Below are positions 49,801 through 60,480 of a stretch of 64,000 nt of DNA, piece after piece; position 1 is the stretch's first letter, and the number at the start of each line of letters is the position of its first letter. The stretch comes from Anarhynchus alexandrinus (taxonomy: Eukaryota; Chordata; Aves; Charadriiformes; Charadriidae), in contig VUYV01000020.1 in assembly GCA_008711295.1 (NCBI GenBank), positions 6,462,328-6,526,327 of the forward strand. The letters run 5' to 3'. The translations under genes and the position numbers were made by a program. Under the pieces are notes generated by a model. That model was not told the DNA's origin, ran no database searches, and saw only the letters and a list, made by a program, of their open reading frames with translations.

Positions 49801-51849
49801 TAATGTTACCACTGCGTTATTTCAACGTTGGGAGCTATCTTAAAGTACAAGGTTAGAGATTTGATTCTAAGTGCAGTCAGACTGGTGCCACTTTATTGAT
49901 GTTCCTGGTTTTAGAGCAAATGAGAATAAAATCTGACTTCTGGGAATGGGATCATGGGATGTGTTCTTTTTTTTTTTTTAATGTTTGCTTTAGGAGCAAA
50001 ACATTTGACTCCTGGGAAACTCAGACAATTGAAATAACAAGTGGCCTCTGATGCCCTTATGTTTTGGCATGGTGAGATTTGGAGCTGCCTACAGATGATC
50101 ACACGTTGATAAATAATGCCACCAACGCTCCAATTATACTGCTGGTCTTCCTGGTTACGTTCAACACCGAGGGAAGTCTGAACAATGAAATGGTTTCTCT
50201 CCACTGGGTCTTGGCAAAACTTGGGTAGGGTAGAGAGAGCTCAGCAGCATCCCACCAGCAGCCACAAGGTTAAGGGAGCCGTCCCTAAAAAGGGACTGGG
50301 CTGAGCAGTGCCATGGGCAAGGGGTCACTGGGAGCTTTTTAAAAGGTTTTTATGATGGGGGCTTGCTTCACAAAAGCTGCTGCTGAGAAATGAATATTTT
50401 TGTTTGTTCTTTTCTCAAAAAATAATCCCTTTTTGTTTACTTTCTGTCATGCTGAATTTTCGATGAGAACATTTGACTGAAAAATAGAGCAAGGAGCAGT
50501 TCAACTAGTTCAAATTAAAGGGACTGGGAATAGCTGGGATAAAATTTGAAAGCAGTGAAATCAATGCATCACCTGAGTCTGTTTTCTGTGTAATTTTAGT
50601 TCTCTCAAGAGCCCTGGAAACCTCAGAGGAAGCTTGCCCCAGGTGCATGTGTTTGGTTTAGGGACTGTTCACAAACAGCAAATTCAAAACCAAACTAAAT
50701 ATTGGGGATGATGGAATGGCTGGTGTGAGCTGCTGACACACAGGATATGCAGCAGAAAATGTAGCTGAGGTCTTATCCCTCCCTACAGTACTACTTGTAT
50801 AACACCGGTAGACTTTTCCATCTAATACTTATTACAGTGTGTTAAACATACCTTACGTTTCCCCAACCTATTGTTTTGTCCTGTAAAGCTGCCTTAATAG
50901 TTCTATTTTAAGAATAAAAGATTACATCTGTTCTGAATTTCTTTATTAGGAGTAATTGGGAAATCATTCTACCATGCCCATGAGTTTCAGTAGCACATTT
51001 TGATCCTTTAAAAGATCAGGGAGAAGTAGCTTGAGATCCTCTTCTGATTAGTCAGGAAAAAAAAAAAGAAAAACAAAGGCTTACACATATTTTGGGATTG
51101 TCTTGTCAGAGTAAAGACAGCATGGATTTCTTGACTTGGATGATGGACTGCTACTGGAATATAAATATTAAATGAAATCAGAATTGCAATGAAAACCATG
51201 GGAGAAAGCCTAATGACAAATTAGCTGCAGTCAAGACAACTGCTATCAAAGCCAACAGCAATCTAGACTTTTACTTCACTAAAACCTCTGCGTCCAGTTC
51301 TGTTCAGGTTCAGCCAGTTGTCTCTGCAAATGATGGCTGCATCGGGCTCCGGGCCCCAGGGGACATCACCTCTGAGTTGGGAATGTGTGGAAACCAGATG
51401 ACTCACCACAAAAGAGATTTCCTTTACAAAATATCCCCAATCAGTAGTCTAAGAAAATAAGGCAGTTTTCAGTATATAAAATTCATTGAAGTTTTGACAG
51501 ATTGTCTTCTGAGGTCTCTTTCTTCAAATATTTTCAAATTGGCCCGTTTGATTGGTTAAAAACTGACTCTAAAAGTGAGAGATGCTAAAAAGATACTAGT
51601 GGAGGCTGGGAAATGGACAAACTGACAGGTTTTGTCACATAGAGGGTATTTCCTGGGTTTTCTCGAACGTGTTCAATAAAGCACAGAGGGAGAGAAAGAG
51701 CACTGGCCAATTTTAATAACAAAGAAAGAAGCCACAGATAGTACTACAGCCCTATTTTCAGTGTCCTTATTCCCATACATCTGAAGGAGCTGGAAGCATC
51801 AATGAAAGCAGAGGTAATAAAAGTGGAAGTGGAGTGATTAAAAATATAG
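49801..51849. other. Unique DNA, no gene recognised
   Basis: Contains T run about 49967-49979 and A run about 51058-51068. No exon, RNA gene or further repeat family recognised. Confidence 0.5.
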
Positions 51850-52050
51850 AGCTGGAAAATAACAGTGACATTCATGGGAAAATGTAACCCAGTACACCCA
51901 GGGAAACGTAATTTGAAACACAGACATTCAAAGGGAGGGAGAATCCTAGAAAGCAGCAATGCTGAAAGAGACCTCAGGGTCAAATTAGACATGAATTTGC
52001 AATACGATCTAACAGCATGACCAGCCAGTGCAGTTGTGCTGTGCACACAG
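51850..52050 (+). mobile_element. Ancient CR1/L3-like LINE remnant (ORF2 middle region)
   Basis: 'gctgaaagagacctcagggt' followed by 'caaattagacatgaatttgc' (51961-52000) corresponds in order and spacing to the CR1 region encoding [13 protein letters not shown] in copy A (about 755-800). The preceding 'cctagaaagcagcaatgctg' (51947-51966) fits the E-S-S-P-E part. Similarity is low, as expected of an old L3-clade copy. The 154-codon minus-strand frame across this interval (51744-52208) is an antisense shadow. Confidence 0.4.
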
Positions 52051-52149
52051 ACAGGCTTATCTGGGAACGCGAAGGTCGTCTTCTTTCCCGACGTGGCTCT
52101 GACCGCACCAGGAGCTGGGTCTCTGGTCACCAGGAAGGAATTGACAACT

Positions 52150-52205
52150 GGAGAGAGCTGAGCAAAGGAGGAGAGAGCTGAGGAAAGGCGGAGAGAGTGG
52201 ACTGA
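52150..52205. repeat. 20-bp tandem repeat, about 2.5 copies
   Basis: Units 'ggagagagctgagcaaagga' (52150-52169) and 'ggagagagctgaggaaaggc' (52170-52189), then a partial third unit beginning ggagagag at 52190. Purine-rich on the + strand. Confidence 0.85.
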
Positions 52206-54239
52206 CACAGAGTGTCTATGGGCAGAAATTCAATAAAAACACCCACTCAGCACTTTCCTAAGGCTTCAGGCACTGAGTAAGTACCTTTGCATTGAATCTG
52301 AATGTTTGTGGGTGACTGCAGTGTGCCTTCTCCCCATGCTCAGAACCACCCCAACGTGAGCCGCAAGGTTGCCCGAGACTTAGAAAGCCAGCAGATTCGG
52401 GTCTCTGTGCCCTCAGCTGGCTGCTCACACTGGCTGGGTGCCCATAGGCCCTCATGCTGTGGGAAGGCTTGGCAGGACCCACAGGAGCTGGCACCAACAA
52501 AGCAGAGGTGCAAATCGCATCTCAGTTGTGGTTACAGACTGGTGGGAAGAGGTGCTGCTGCTCTCCCTGCAGAGGATGATCTCCTGGTCCAAGCAGTCAT
52601 GAGGAGGATGTAGGCCATATGCTGCTCAGCCAGAGAGAGATGACATCTCCTACCACTCAGGACCATCGGTCTGGGCTAAGGGCATGGGCCACCCTGCACA
52701 CCCCTTCTGCATAGGCATTGCCCCCGCAGAGGCGGCAGGAGCAGTGAGGGACCATGTGGGCAGGGGGCCTGAGGTTGCGCCTGGGCACCGGGGAGGCAGC
52801 CCAGCTCCCAGCCCCCATGCCATGGCTGAAATGCATTTCGCATTGACAATCTGATTAAACACCATGGTCAGGGGGAGCTGAAACCAAAATTCAAGCCTGC
52901 TCCTTTCCACTGTCCCCCAGTAATTGCTCCATGAATAAATGGAGGAAAAAAGCTTTAAATTCTTGAGTGAGCATGCAAACCTGTACCTCTCAGGACAACT
53001 GCATCTAAAATGTCTCATCAGTTTGTACCTGTTGATAAACATTTGGAGCCATATTCTCTGCCCTGGCTGAGTGACTCTCGGTGGAAGGCAGGTGTGCCAG
53101 GAAAGCATCCGTGGAGAACAACGGCCTTCACACCTCCCTTGTGCCATGTCTCCCCAGTCACTGCTTTGCTCTCCTGCAGGAACGCAGAGAAGCCCTCTGA
53201 CTGCAGTTGCTCTTCCTAGATTGATCCAGCAGTGGCAACGCAATGTCTTGTCGCATCTCCATCCTGCGGACGCGCTGCCCTGGCTGGGGAGAGGGACAAC
53301 ACACAGTTCCCCAGGAGCCACAAAGCTAGCTTGAAGGCTTGGTAGGGCAGCGGGGCACTGCTGCGAGAGCCGGGGCATGGTTCGTAGCGTGCTGCATGGG
53401 CAAAAACACAGTTCTCAAACACATGTGGGGTTTTTATGTTACCGGAAGTTTTAAAATGTCTGTTTTTCAAAATCATTCCCTCCAAGAACCTAAAATAGAA
53501 TAAAGCAGCTCAGTATTTTTAATCTGGTTTTGCTTCTTTCTTTCTGGTGTCTTTATCTCTATCAGTAGCAGACATTTGGCTATTATGCAGAAAAAATATT
53601 GAAATTCAACTGGGAATGCTAGTTGCTAACTAAAGCACATGTATGAAATAGCAAATAACAGCTTATAAGGTCAAAAATCCTTTTCTTCAATATGACTACA
53701 GAGGTCTGAAATGTAAGTTTAAACATATACCATATAAAATTCTAATACTGCCTATCAAAAATTTTCCATATAGATGAGTGGATGATGTTTACATACACGG
53801 AAACATAAATAATATCCATCAGAAACCACTGAGGTTAATAGAATTCCAAAGGAGGCTACATATTTTAGGTCACTGAGGTCTGGTGAGAGGAATTATTGCG
53901 GGTTGACTTTCATTTTATTGCTGTTATTAAGAAAAAAGTTAACAGTTCGAAGCCAAGCTGCAGCATGAAAAGATTTTTTTATGTGTGGCCAAGTTATTAA
54001 CATTGTGAAGTAATATTTTGTCCAGTAGATGGCCAATTATCAGCACAAACTGGAAAAAAAGTTATAAAAATCTTTTCCTTGCCTTGCCTTCCCTCCCCTC
54101 CTCTTCCCAAAAACCATTTTGTGCCAGGTCCTCCCTCCAGCAAAATGCATTCACATACAACCCTGGGTGTGACCAACAGCATAATTTGGCAAAAGCTCTG
54201 TAAATTACATCTATTTCTCCCCTTTCCATCTCTCTCCAA
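52206..54239. other. GC-richer unique DNA with unrecognised open frames
   Basis: The longest non-repeat frame of the window, 242 codons on the - strand at 52650-53378, lies here. The conceptual product is Cys/Trp/Pro-rich without domain, signal peptide or family resemblance. Shorter + strand frames at 53010-53334 overlap it. No splice or promoter structure was found that favours a gene. 53490-54239 is AT-rich and featureless. Confidence 0.4.
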
Positions 54240-54560
54240 GCTTAAGAAAGTTAATTAGGTGATTGTGCATCAAATTCAATGTTTTGAATGTTGTTTTTTT
54301 CCAGTGGCAGATGATTTTTATCTGGAGAATATAATAGCTAGTAGATGGGAGATGAATGGCCAGCTATTATCAGTTTCTACACAAGTGGTATATCCTATGA
54401 TTTTCTGACAAATTTAATCAGGATAATTCACCAGAAGACTAATTAAAAACCCAAAATAGTTTGCACTAGTCCACCAGTTTTAATCTCTACCTTAGAGATC
54501 GCATTTCATTCTGTCAAGCAACAGTATTTAACTAAATTAAATGAAATCCCACTCCATTAC
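54240..54560. promoter_or_regulatory. Candidate conserved non-coding block
   Basis: Complex AT-rich sequence with TTAATTA at 54251-54257, TAATTA at 54440-54445 and several other ATTA cores, free of simple repeats apart from one T run near 54293. Inference from texture only. Confidence 0.2.
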
Positions 54561-55794
54561 TGCTGAACTGAAGAAACCTTAGCCCAGTTTATTTTTCTGC
54601 TGTGCAGGCACACTCGGCTCTGCAATGCCTGTTCTGGAAAGCTATGTCCAAAAACTCTCCGAATAACATTTTGCACCGAGTCTGAGCAGCTGAAGGACAA
54701 CGGAGAAGCAGAAAGGAATAAGAGGATTGCAGGCGCCTGGTCCTTCCCAAGGGCTGTGCAAACACAAGCTCATTGCTCCCCAGAAATGGTGCAAAGACGC
54801 AAATGAGCACTGCGGCGAGAAATGGTGATACTCGTAGTTCCGTTTGCTTTTCCTTTCACCTAAGACCTAGATCTGCAGATTAAGTGGTCCTTTTATCTCA
54901 GTCCTCCATGCATACGGGTCCACAATCATGGCTTTTGTCCCACTGTGTCATGGGCAGTTTGGGTTGGCACAGGGGTGTCTGCCTCTCTTGGGGGCTCTGC
55001 AGTTTGGGCTGGCTTGAATTAGCAATCTCTGCTCTCGGTTTTGGGGGTCTCTGGGCAAAGTGTGTCCTATTAGCCAGGGAGGCACATCTCTGGGTGAGAA
55101 CTGAACTCTTTTCTCCCTCCAGATCTACTGAACTGCTTTTCACAGAGCTGGACTTTGAGAGGAGGTACAGTGACCCACCTGCAGTGGCCAAGGGACCCCG
55201 GTGCTGCCCACCCTGGGGGTGGTGGGGACAGTCAGGGTGGGCTCCTGCCACTCACCCGGTGTCAGAGGCAACAGTGCAGCCCAGCGCCCGAGAAGAGCCC
55301 CGTCGGCTTTCCAGCGGTTGATGTGGAGAACGGGGCAGCTCATTCCTCCTGCAGAAGATCCACAGGGGGAAGGTGCTTCCTAAGGTAAAAATGCAATGAG
55401 CGCATACCAAGGTTCTGAATCTAGTTAATTTTAGGCACTATCCTAACTGCTGAGTCCCTGCTAATTCCCATGGTATTCTCAATGCCATCTTCTGCAAATT
55501 ACCCTGTGTGAACTTCTCTGCCTGTGCCCTTTTGACTTTAATGAGGTGCTGCACAGAGAGAAAGGCCATGCTTCACAGCGCAGTCGCAAGCTGGGGCGAG
55601 AGGGACAGCTCACCAGTGTGATTTTTTTTCCTTCTTTAGTTGCAGGGAAGGCAGGAGACTGTCACTGTGGAGGCCACGTAATGGACTGAATGTGATGTAT
55701 CATCATGCACCAAATCGGGGGCGGGAAGGGAGAGTAACTTCTCTCTAATCCAGACGGAAACATAACATTAATTAAAGACAGCATCTTTCTAATT
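54561..55794. other. Unique DNA, no gene recognised
   Basis: The GC-rich interval 54880-55390 keeps several frames open at once (145 codons + strand, 117 codons - strand). None is recognised. Confidence 0.5.
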
Positions 55795-55890
55795 TGTTTT
55801 CACCTTCAGTAAAATGGGAATAAGATATCCACCGTATCGTTGGTGATATAAAGGTTATTTCCCTAAGATTTGCAAAGGGCTTTCTGAGCC
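55795..55890 (+). mobile_element. Probable MIR-like SINE 3' remnant
   Basis: 'cttcagtaaaatgggaataa' (55804-55823) is followed about 45 bp later by 'gatttgcaaagggctttctg' (55867-55886). The order (ct)tcagtaaaatggg, aata, then t(t)tg(t/c)aaagcgctttga is typical of MIR-type CORE-SINEs. This is the best of the SINE-like matches in the window. Confidence 0.5.
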
Positions 55891-58283
55891 TCATTTAGAA
55901 AGTTTTGGAGATGCTGGAGTTGTCTTACTTCAACGTTGTGTTTCTAAGTTGGAGTACTTTTTCTTCCGGCTGGTGTCATCCTAGACACAAACAGTATGTC
56001 CAGGAAAAGTTTTTTAAAATAAAAATCTCATGAGCTTTGAGCTGTTGTCAAGACTTTCAAGGCCCAAACTGCCAAATCAGGGTTTTAAATGTATTCCCTT
56101 AATATATATATTTTTATTTTGATATACAGATGACGTTAAGTCACTCCTTCTGCAATAAACACCCCGCTGTCCTTGAACTACAACCCACACGGACCACTGT
56201 GGGAGTGTGGCTTCCTCACCACCTCCGCATCCAGCTCCTTCCACCCCCCCTCACTGCAAGGGGTGAGAATGGTCCCCCCCATCTCTGGTCTTGCTTTGGG
56301 CCCCTGGGTGGGAGAGAGGAGTGTGGCTTCAGGCACAAGTTCAATGCCTTTCTCCACCAAAGGACCAAACCTCAACTCCAAGCCCTTTTACAAAGAGGAG
56401 CCTGTATTTTTATTTATAGTGTATTGTTGGGAAATCATCTCTGAAGTAAAGGACTTATGTGAGAAACACGTGGTCAGACAAGATCAGGAGCAAAAGCCAG
56501 ATACGCTGTGCGGTGGGGCCAAGGGTCAGGGTTTGAAGGTGGACTCTCATTAGCTCACTGGGGCATAAGATACTTGCATATTTTTAATGAACTGCCTCCA
56601 AATGCTTTACTGGTGCTTCTGAACCTTTTCCATACTCCGAGAGATTTTACGATAAAGAGGAATTTGTAGCCTTCCTCCCTGCCAGCTGTGAGCAAAAGGG
56701 GAGTTTGCCATGGTCTGTTAGAGCCCCAGTGGGGCGAGTGCTGTTTAATGGGAATTACAGCATCGGATACCTGCTTGCCAGAGGAAACTGTACGAGGAGA
56801 GAGCCCGTCTCCACAGCCAACTTGGGAATGTAAGGACTTTCAAATTTTCTGTTGTTGCTTTTGAACCTGTATTTGTTTCTTGGTATGTTGCAGTCACATC
56901 ATTTTAACTCGAGCATGGAACTGAGTCCTTTTCTAAAATATTGGTGACAATATTAGTAGGTAGATGATGAGATTATTAGGGGTATTGTCACAGGATTAAT
57001 CACTATGTTTTATCAAATGTTAGAAAAAAATAAGTGGGGGCTGATTACTCTGCCTAGGTTGTTTTGTCTTCTTAGCAGCCTGTTTTGCTTTGATTCACTT
57101 TTCATACTGAAGTTCCTCTTTCCTGTGCAAATCCTTCATTTGAGTTGTTTAAAGCATTTCACTTATTTGTTTTTTCCCTGTACATTAGTTCAGGAAACAC
57201 TGCAGCTCTTGATAGACCGTTTTTTCTGTCTCCGGAGGTTTCTTTTGAAAATCAGAAGGAAAATAATCTCCTGCCTTCCTGGTACGTTCTGAAAGTACCG
57301 ACTTTTCAGAGATTACTTAGGATATGCTTTTTATTAATAGGATCAGGAGAGGCAGCTTCCTAATGATTAGAATTTGTGGTTTTATCTGAAAGTATTGTTC
57401 TCACTAAAATCTCTCTAATAGCATGCTAAATTATAAAAACATTAATTAGATCATTAGATAAATGGACATTAATCCTGCAGCTATGTGTAATGCACCCTTT
57501 GATGTACCCTGCTTAGGAGCTTTAGGTCTGTCCAGCATTTCCTTTTCCCCAAGTATATTATTTTTTCAATAATTAATGCAGGTATTTTGCTGTGTTTCTT
57601 TGGTGTTACTGTAGAAGAATAAGGTTCTAGTTGACTGGAAGTCACTAAAAGACCCAGTTTCCAGGGCATGAAACCCTTTCATTTAAAGGGGCAAAGGTCG
57701 ACTCAACAAGAAGTTGAGTCATGCCAAAAGCAGGACAAGTGTGTCCCCCGGGAGAGAACGAGCGAGAGTGAGAGGGAGAACGTCGCAGAGAGGAATTCCC
57801 TGCCTTGGGAAGGTGTTTCGGTCTGGAGTGGGTTGTGGGTAGTGATGGATCACCAGAGCCTACTGGGTTTTCTTATCAATGCTAATCTTTGGCAAGTGTG
57901 GAAATAGTTGTTAAATCATCTTATAACCATAAAGCAGTTCATATCCAGCTTCTGGACTTTCTAGTGTGTGTTCTCTAATTAAAACCAGGAAAATTTGTAA
58001 TGCTGGTTACAGCAACATATCATTACTGTATTTTTTCAGATGTCTCCAATCAATAACAATATCGGAGGTCACACAGATTCCAGTGTGTGTATTTTGCAAT
58101 CATTCATATTTTTTGTTGGTTTGCAGTATTAAAGAAAGCACATGTGCAGTGCTTAGCACAGAATTATTAGATGATCTGGGGAGAAAGATGAAGAGTGAAA
58201 TTAATGGGATTTGTTTTTACAAAAACTTTTGAGGCATTTCTGTTTGTTCACCTGGTGCTACTTTGCCTTCAACCTGTCAGCAT
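55891..58283. other. Unique DNA, no gene recognised
   Basis: Overlapping frames at 56130-56553 (104 and 126 codons) start after a 'gatatacag' that could pass for a splice acceptor, but no product is recognised. A perfect 8-bp hairpin gactcaac/gttgagtc with a 5-base loop lies at 57700-57720. Confidence 0.5.
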
Positions 58284-58926
58284 CATCTGAAAGAAAGTGC
58301 ATAAGCATGCATGCGTGTGGTGTATGTGTGTGTATATGTGATCAGGAGAAAAGGAGCAAGACAGTACTTCATCGGGCTGCATCTGCCAAAGTGCATGCAT
58401 TAAAAAAGAAAAAATATTTCTGAGATTTCACCCACATTTTTTCTAATGAATACAGCACCGCAAGTATATTATGAATTGAAGAAGCAGAAAACTATATAGT
58501 TCCATGTGTTATTTTTATGACCTTTACACTGCATTTCCATTTAATATGGGTTAATTTACTTGATTATGCAAAGCTGAACAATAAAAACCTCCACGCAACG
58601 TAGGCTGTGGCTATATGGTTTTTACAAAGGTGTTACGAAGGCTTTAGGAAGTGCTGACTGCAGATTGCAAACGTGATTGATGGTTGCGGGTGCCAGACGT
58701 GTATTCACAGATAACGTGAGTAGCTGATTATACGTTCTCATTTCCTACTGAGTGCAGGCTGCTTCCCTGGGACGTACTCCTTTTGGCTGTTTGAGAGGTT
58801 TCTCTTGAGGAAAGACCTCTACGATAGCCCAGCAAACTGGATCAGAGCTTGGTGATAGGAAAATGTTGATAGATAATCTTAGACCATGACTTTAAGATTC
58901 TACAGTACCTTGAGACATTTTACACC
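58284..58926. repeat. 643-bp duplicated segment, copy 1
   Basis: Identical in length to 59192-59834 at a constant offset of 908 bp. There are five substitutions (58356, 58384, 58418, 58460 and 58881) and no indel, which is about 99.2 per cent identity. Copy 1 is continuous with the sequence on its left and stops abruptly at the run of Ns. It is likely an alternative haplotype and not a genuine second copy. Confidence 0.97.
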
Positions 58927-59012
58927 NNNNNNNNNNNNNNNNNNNNNNNNNNNNNNNNNNNNNNNNNNNNNNNNNNNNNNNNNNNNNNNNNNNNNNNNNN
59001 NNNNNNNNNNNN
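58927..59012. other. Assembly gap (86 N)
   Basis: A run of 86 unknown bases. It separates copy 1 of the duplicated segment from a CR1 fragment whose 3' part is missing, so the true sequence here should include the rest of that CR1 towards its 3' end. Confidence 0.99.
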
Positions 59013-59191
59013 ACTTGCTGAGGGTGCTCTCGACCCCACTGTCCATATCTCCTACAAAGATGTTGAACAGTACAGGTCCCAGCACCGACCCCTGAGGAAC
59101 GCCACTTGTCACTGGTCTCCACTTGGACATTGAGCCGTTGACCGCAACTCTTTGAGTGCGACCGTCCAGCCAGTTCTCTGGCTGAACTGGC
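59013..59191 (-). mobile_element. CR1 fragment (copy C), cut by the gap, possibly a recent insertion
   Basis: Corresponds to 24695-24858 of copy B. On the - strand it encodes the uninterrupted RT segment [13 protein letters not shown], then [15 protein letters not shown], then S-T-L-S-K, with none of the stops seen in copies A and B. The catalytic box would lie just inside the gap. The CR1 5' end is truncated at about 59176. It is followed by 15 bp (59177-59191) whose last eight bases, gaactggc, are the inverse complement of 59169-59176 (gccagttc), a snap-back structure. Copy 2 of the duplication starts directly after it. Confidence 0.93.
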
Positions 59192-59834
59192 CATCTGAAA
59201 GAAAGTGCATAAGCATGCATGCGTGTGGTGTATGTGTGTGTATATGTGATCAGGAGAAAAGGAACAAGACAGTACTTCATCGGGCTGCATCCGCCAAAGT
59301 GCATGCATTAAAAAAGAAAAAATATATCTGAGATTTCACCCACATTTTTTCTAATGAATACAGCACCTCAAGTATATTATGAATTGAAGAAGCAGAAAAC
59401 TATATAGTTCCATGTGTTATTTTTATGACCTTTACACTGCATTTCCATTTAATATGGGTTAATTTACTTGATTATGCAAAGCTGAACAATAAAAACCTCC
59501 ACGCAACGTAGGCTGTGGCTATATGGTTTTTACAAAGGTGTTACGAAGGCTTTAGGAAGTGCTGACTGCAGATTGCAAACGTGATTGATGGTTGCGGGTG
59601 CCAGACGTGTATTCACAGATAACGTGAGTAGCTGATTATACGTTCTCATTTCCTACTGAGTGCAGGCTGCTTCCCTGGGACGTACTCCTTTTGGCTGTTT
59701 GAGAGGTTTCTCTTGAGGAAAGACCTCTACGATAGCCCAGCAAACTGGATCAGAGCTTGGTGATAGGAAAATGTTGATAGATAATCTTGGACCATGACTT
59801 TAAGATTCTACAGTACCTTGAGACATTTTACACC
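59192..59834. repeat. 643-bp duplicated segment, copy 2
   Basis: Second copy of 58284-58926. It begins immediately at the 5' junction of CR1 copy C and continues without a break into the unique sequence at 59835, which copy 1 cannot do because it ends at the gap. Contains only unique AT-rich sequence with a TG/TA-rich tract near its start. Confidence 0.97.
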
Positions 59835-60069
59835 GCAACCAAGCGTTTGGAGGTTTATTTCACTTTCATTAATTACCCAAAAGTGTGAATGCTCATTCCG
59901 CAGTTTATATGACCAGGTCTATACAGCCTTGGTCTTGATGTTGGTCTTAAACCACCACGGAAACAGACTTTCTCGTGAGATTTTTTTGTTATAACCCATT
60001 CTGCCTCAAGTTTTTTCGTCTCACAATCAGCCATTAACCAGGCAGTCAGTTGTTATTAAAACAAAAATC
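59835..60069. other. Unique DNA, no feature seen
   Basis: Continuation of the duplicated segment into single-copy sequence; no recognisable element. Confidence 0.5.
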
Positions 60070-60480
60070 TCTCCTCTTTTAGTGCAAACACCAACAATAT
60101 CGCCTGGTAACATTCAGCAGACTCTGAGCTGTAACCTGCCAGTGCATTCCTGTTGTGTAATGCATTCACACATTCCCAGCAGATTTTAATTTACTCTAGC
60201 AATGCCCAGACTAATTCACACACAGCACATTGTAATGCAAATGGAATGGTTAAAATAGATCACACGTCTCTCTTCCATCTCAATTTCGGTCTAATGTATC
60301 ATTGCAGCTTATTCTGTAAACTGTTGAAGCCATCTTCATTCAACTGTAAACTAAAGAGACTAGATGTCTATCAGACGAAACCAAAACAGTTCTTGATTAA
60401 TCACAACCTCTTGACCTAATGAGTGATAGCTGTGTTAAAAATGTTGTCATTATCTAAATGGAGTACCCCAACGTCCTGCA
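60070..60480. promoter_or_regulatory. Candidate conserved non-coding block with POU octamer
   Basis: Complex sequence without simple repeats containing a perfect octamer ATGCAAAT at 60235-60242, the palindromic bicoid-type GATTAATC at 60395-60402 and further TAAT cores. These are the motif types enriched in vertebrate developmental enhancers. The open frame at 60153-60419 is unrecognised. Inference only. Confidence 0.28.

Noticed and set aside
51744..52208. Minus-strand 154-codon frame
   Set aside because: It overlaps the old + strand LINE remnant antisense, ends in a tandem repeat, and has no family resemblance.
54884..55388. Cluster of overlapping frames on both strands (up to 145 codons)
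   Set aside because: Simultaneous openness of four or more frames in a GC-rich segment is typical of non-coding composition; no recognised product.
57700..57720. Hairpin gactcaac/gttgagtc as a terminator or small RNA
   Set aside because: An 8-bp stem is too short for a precursor RNA, and bacterial-type terminators do not apply here; likely chance.
58892..59308. Open frames crossing the run of Ns
   Set aside because: Their unknown residues come from the gap and they fuse unique flanking DNA with a CR1 fragment; they are artefacts apart from the CR1 RT piece.
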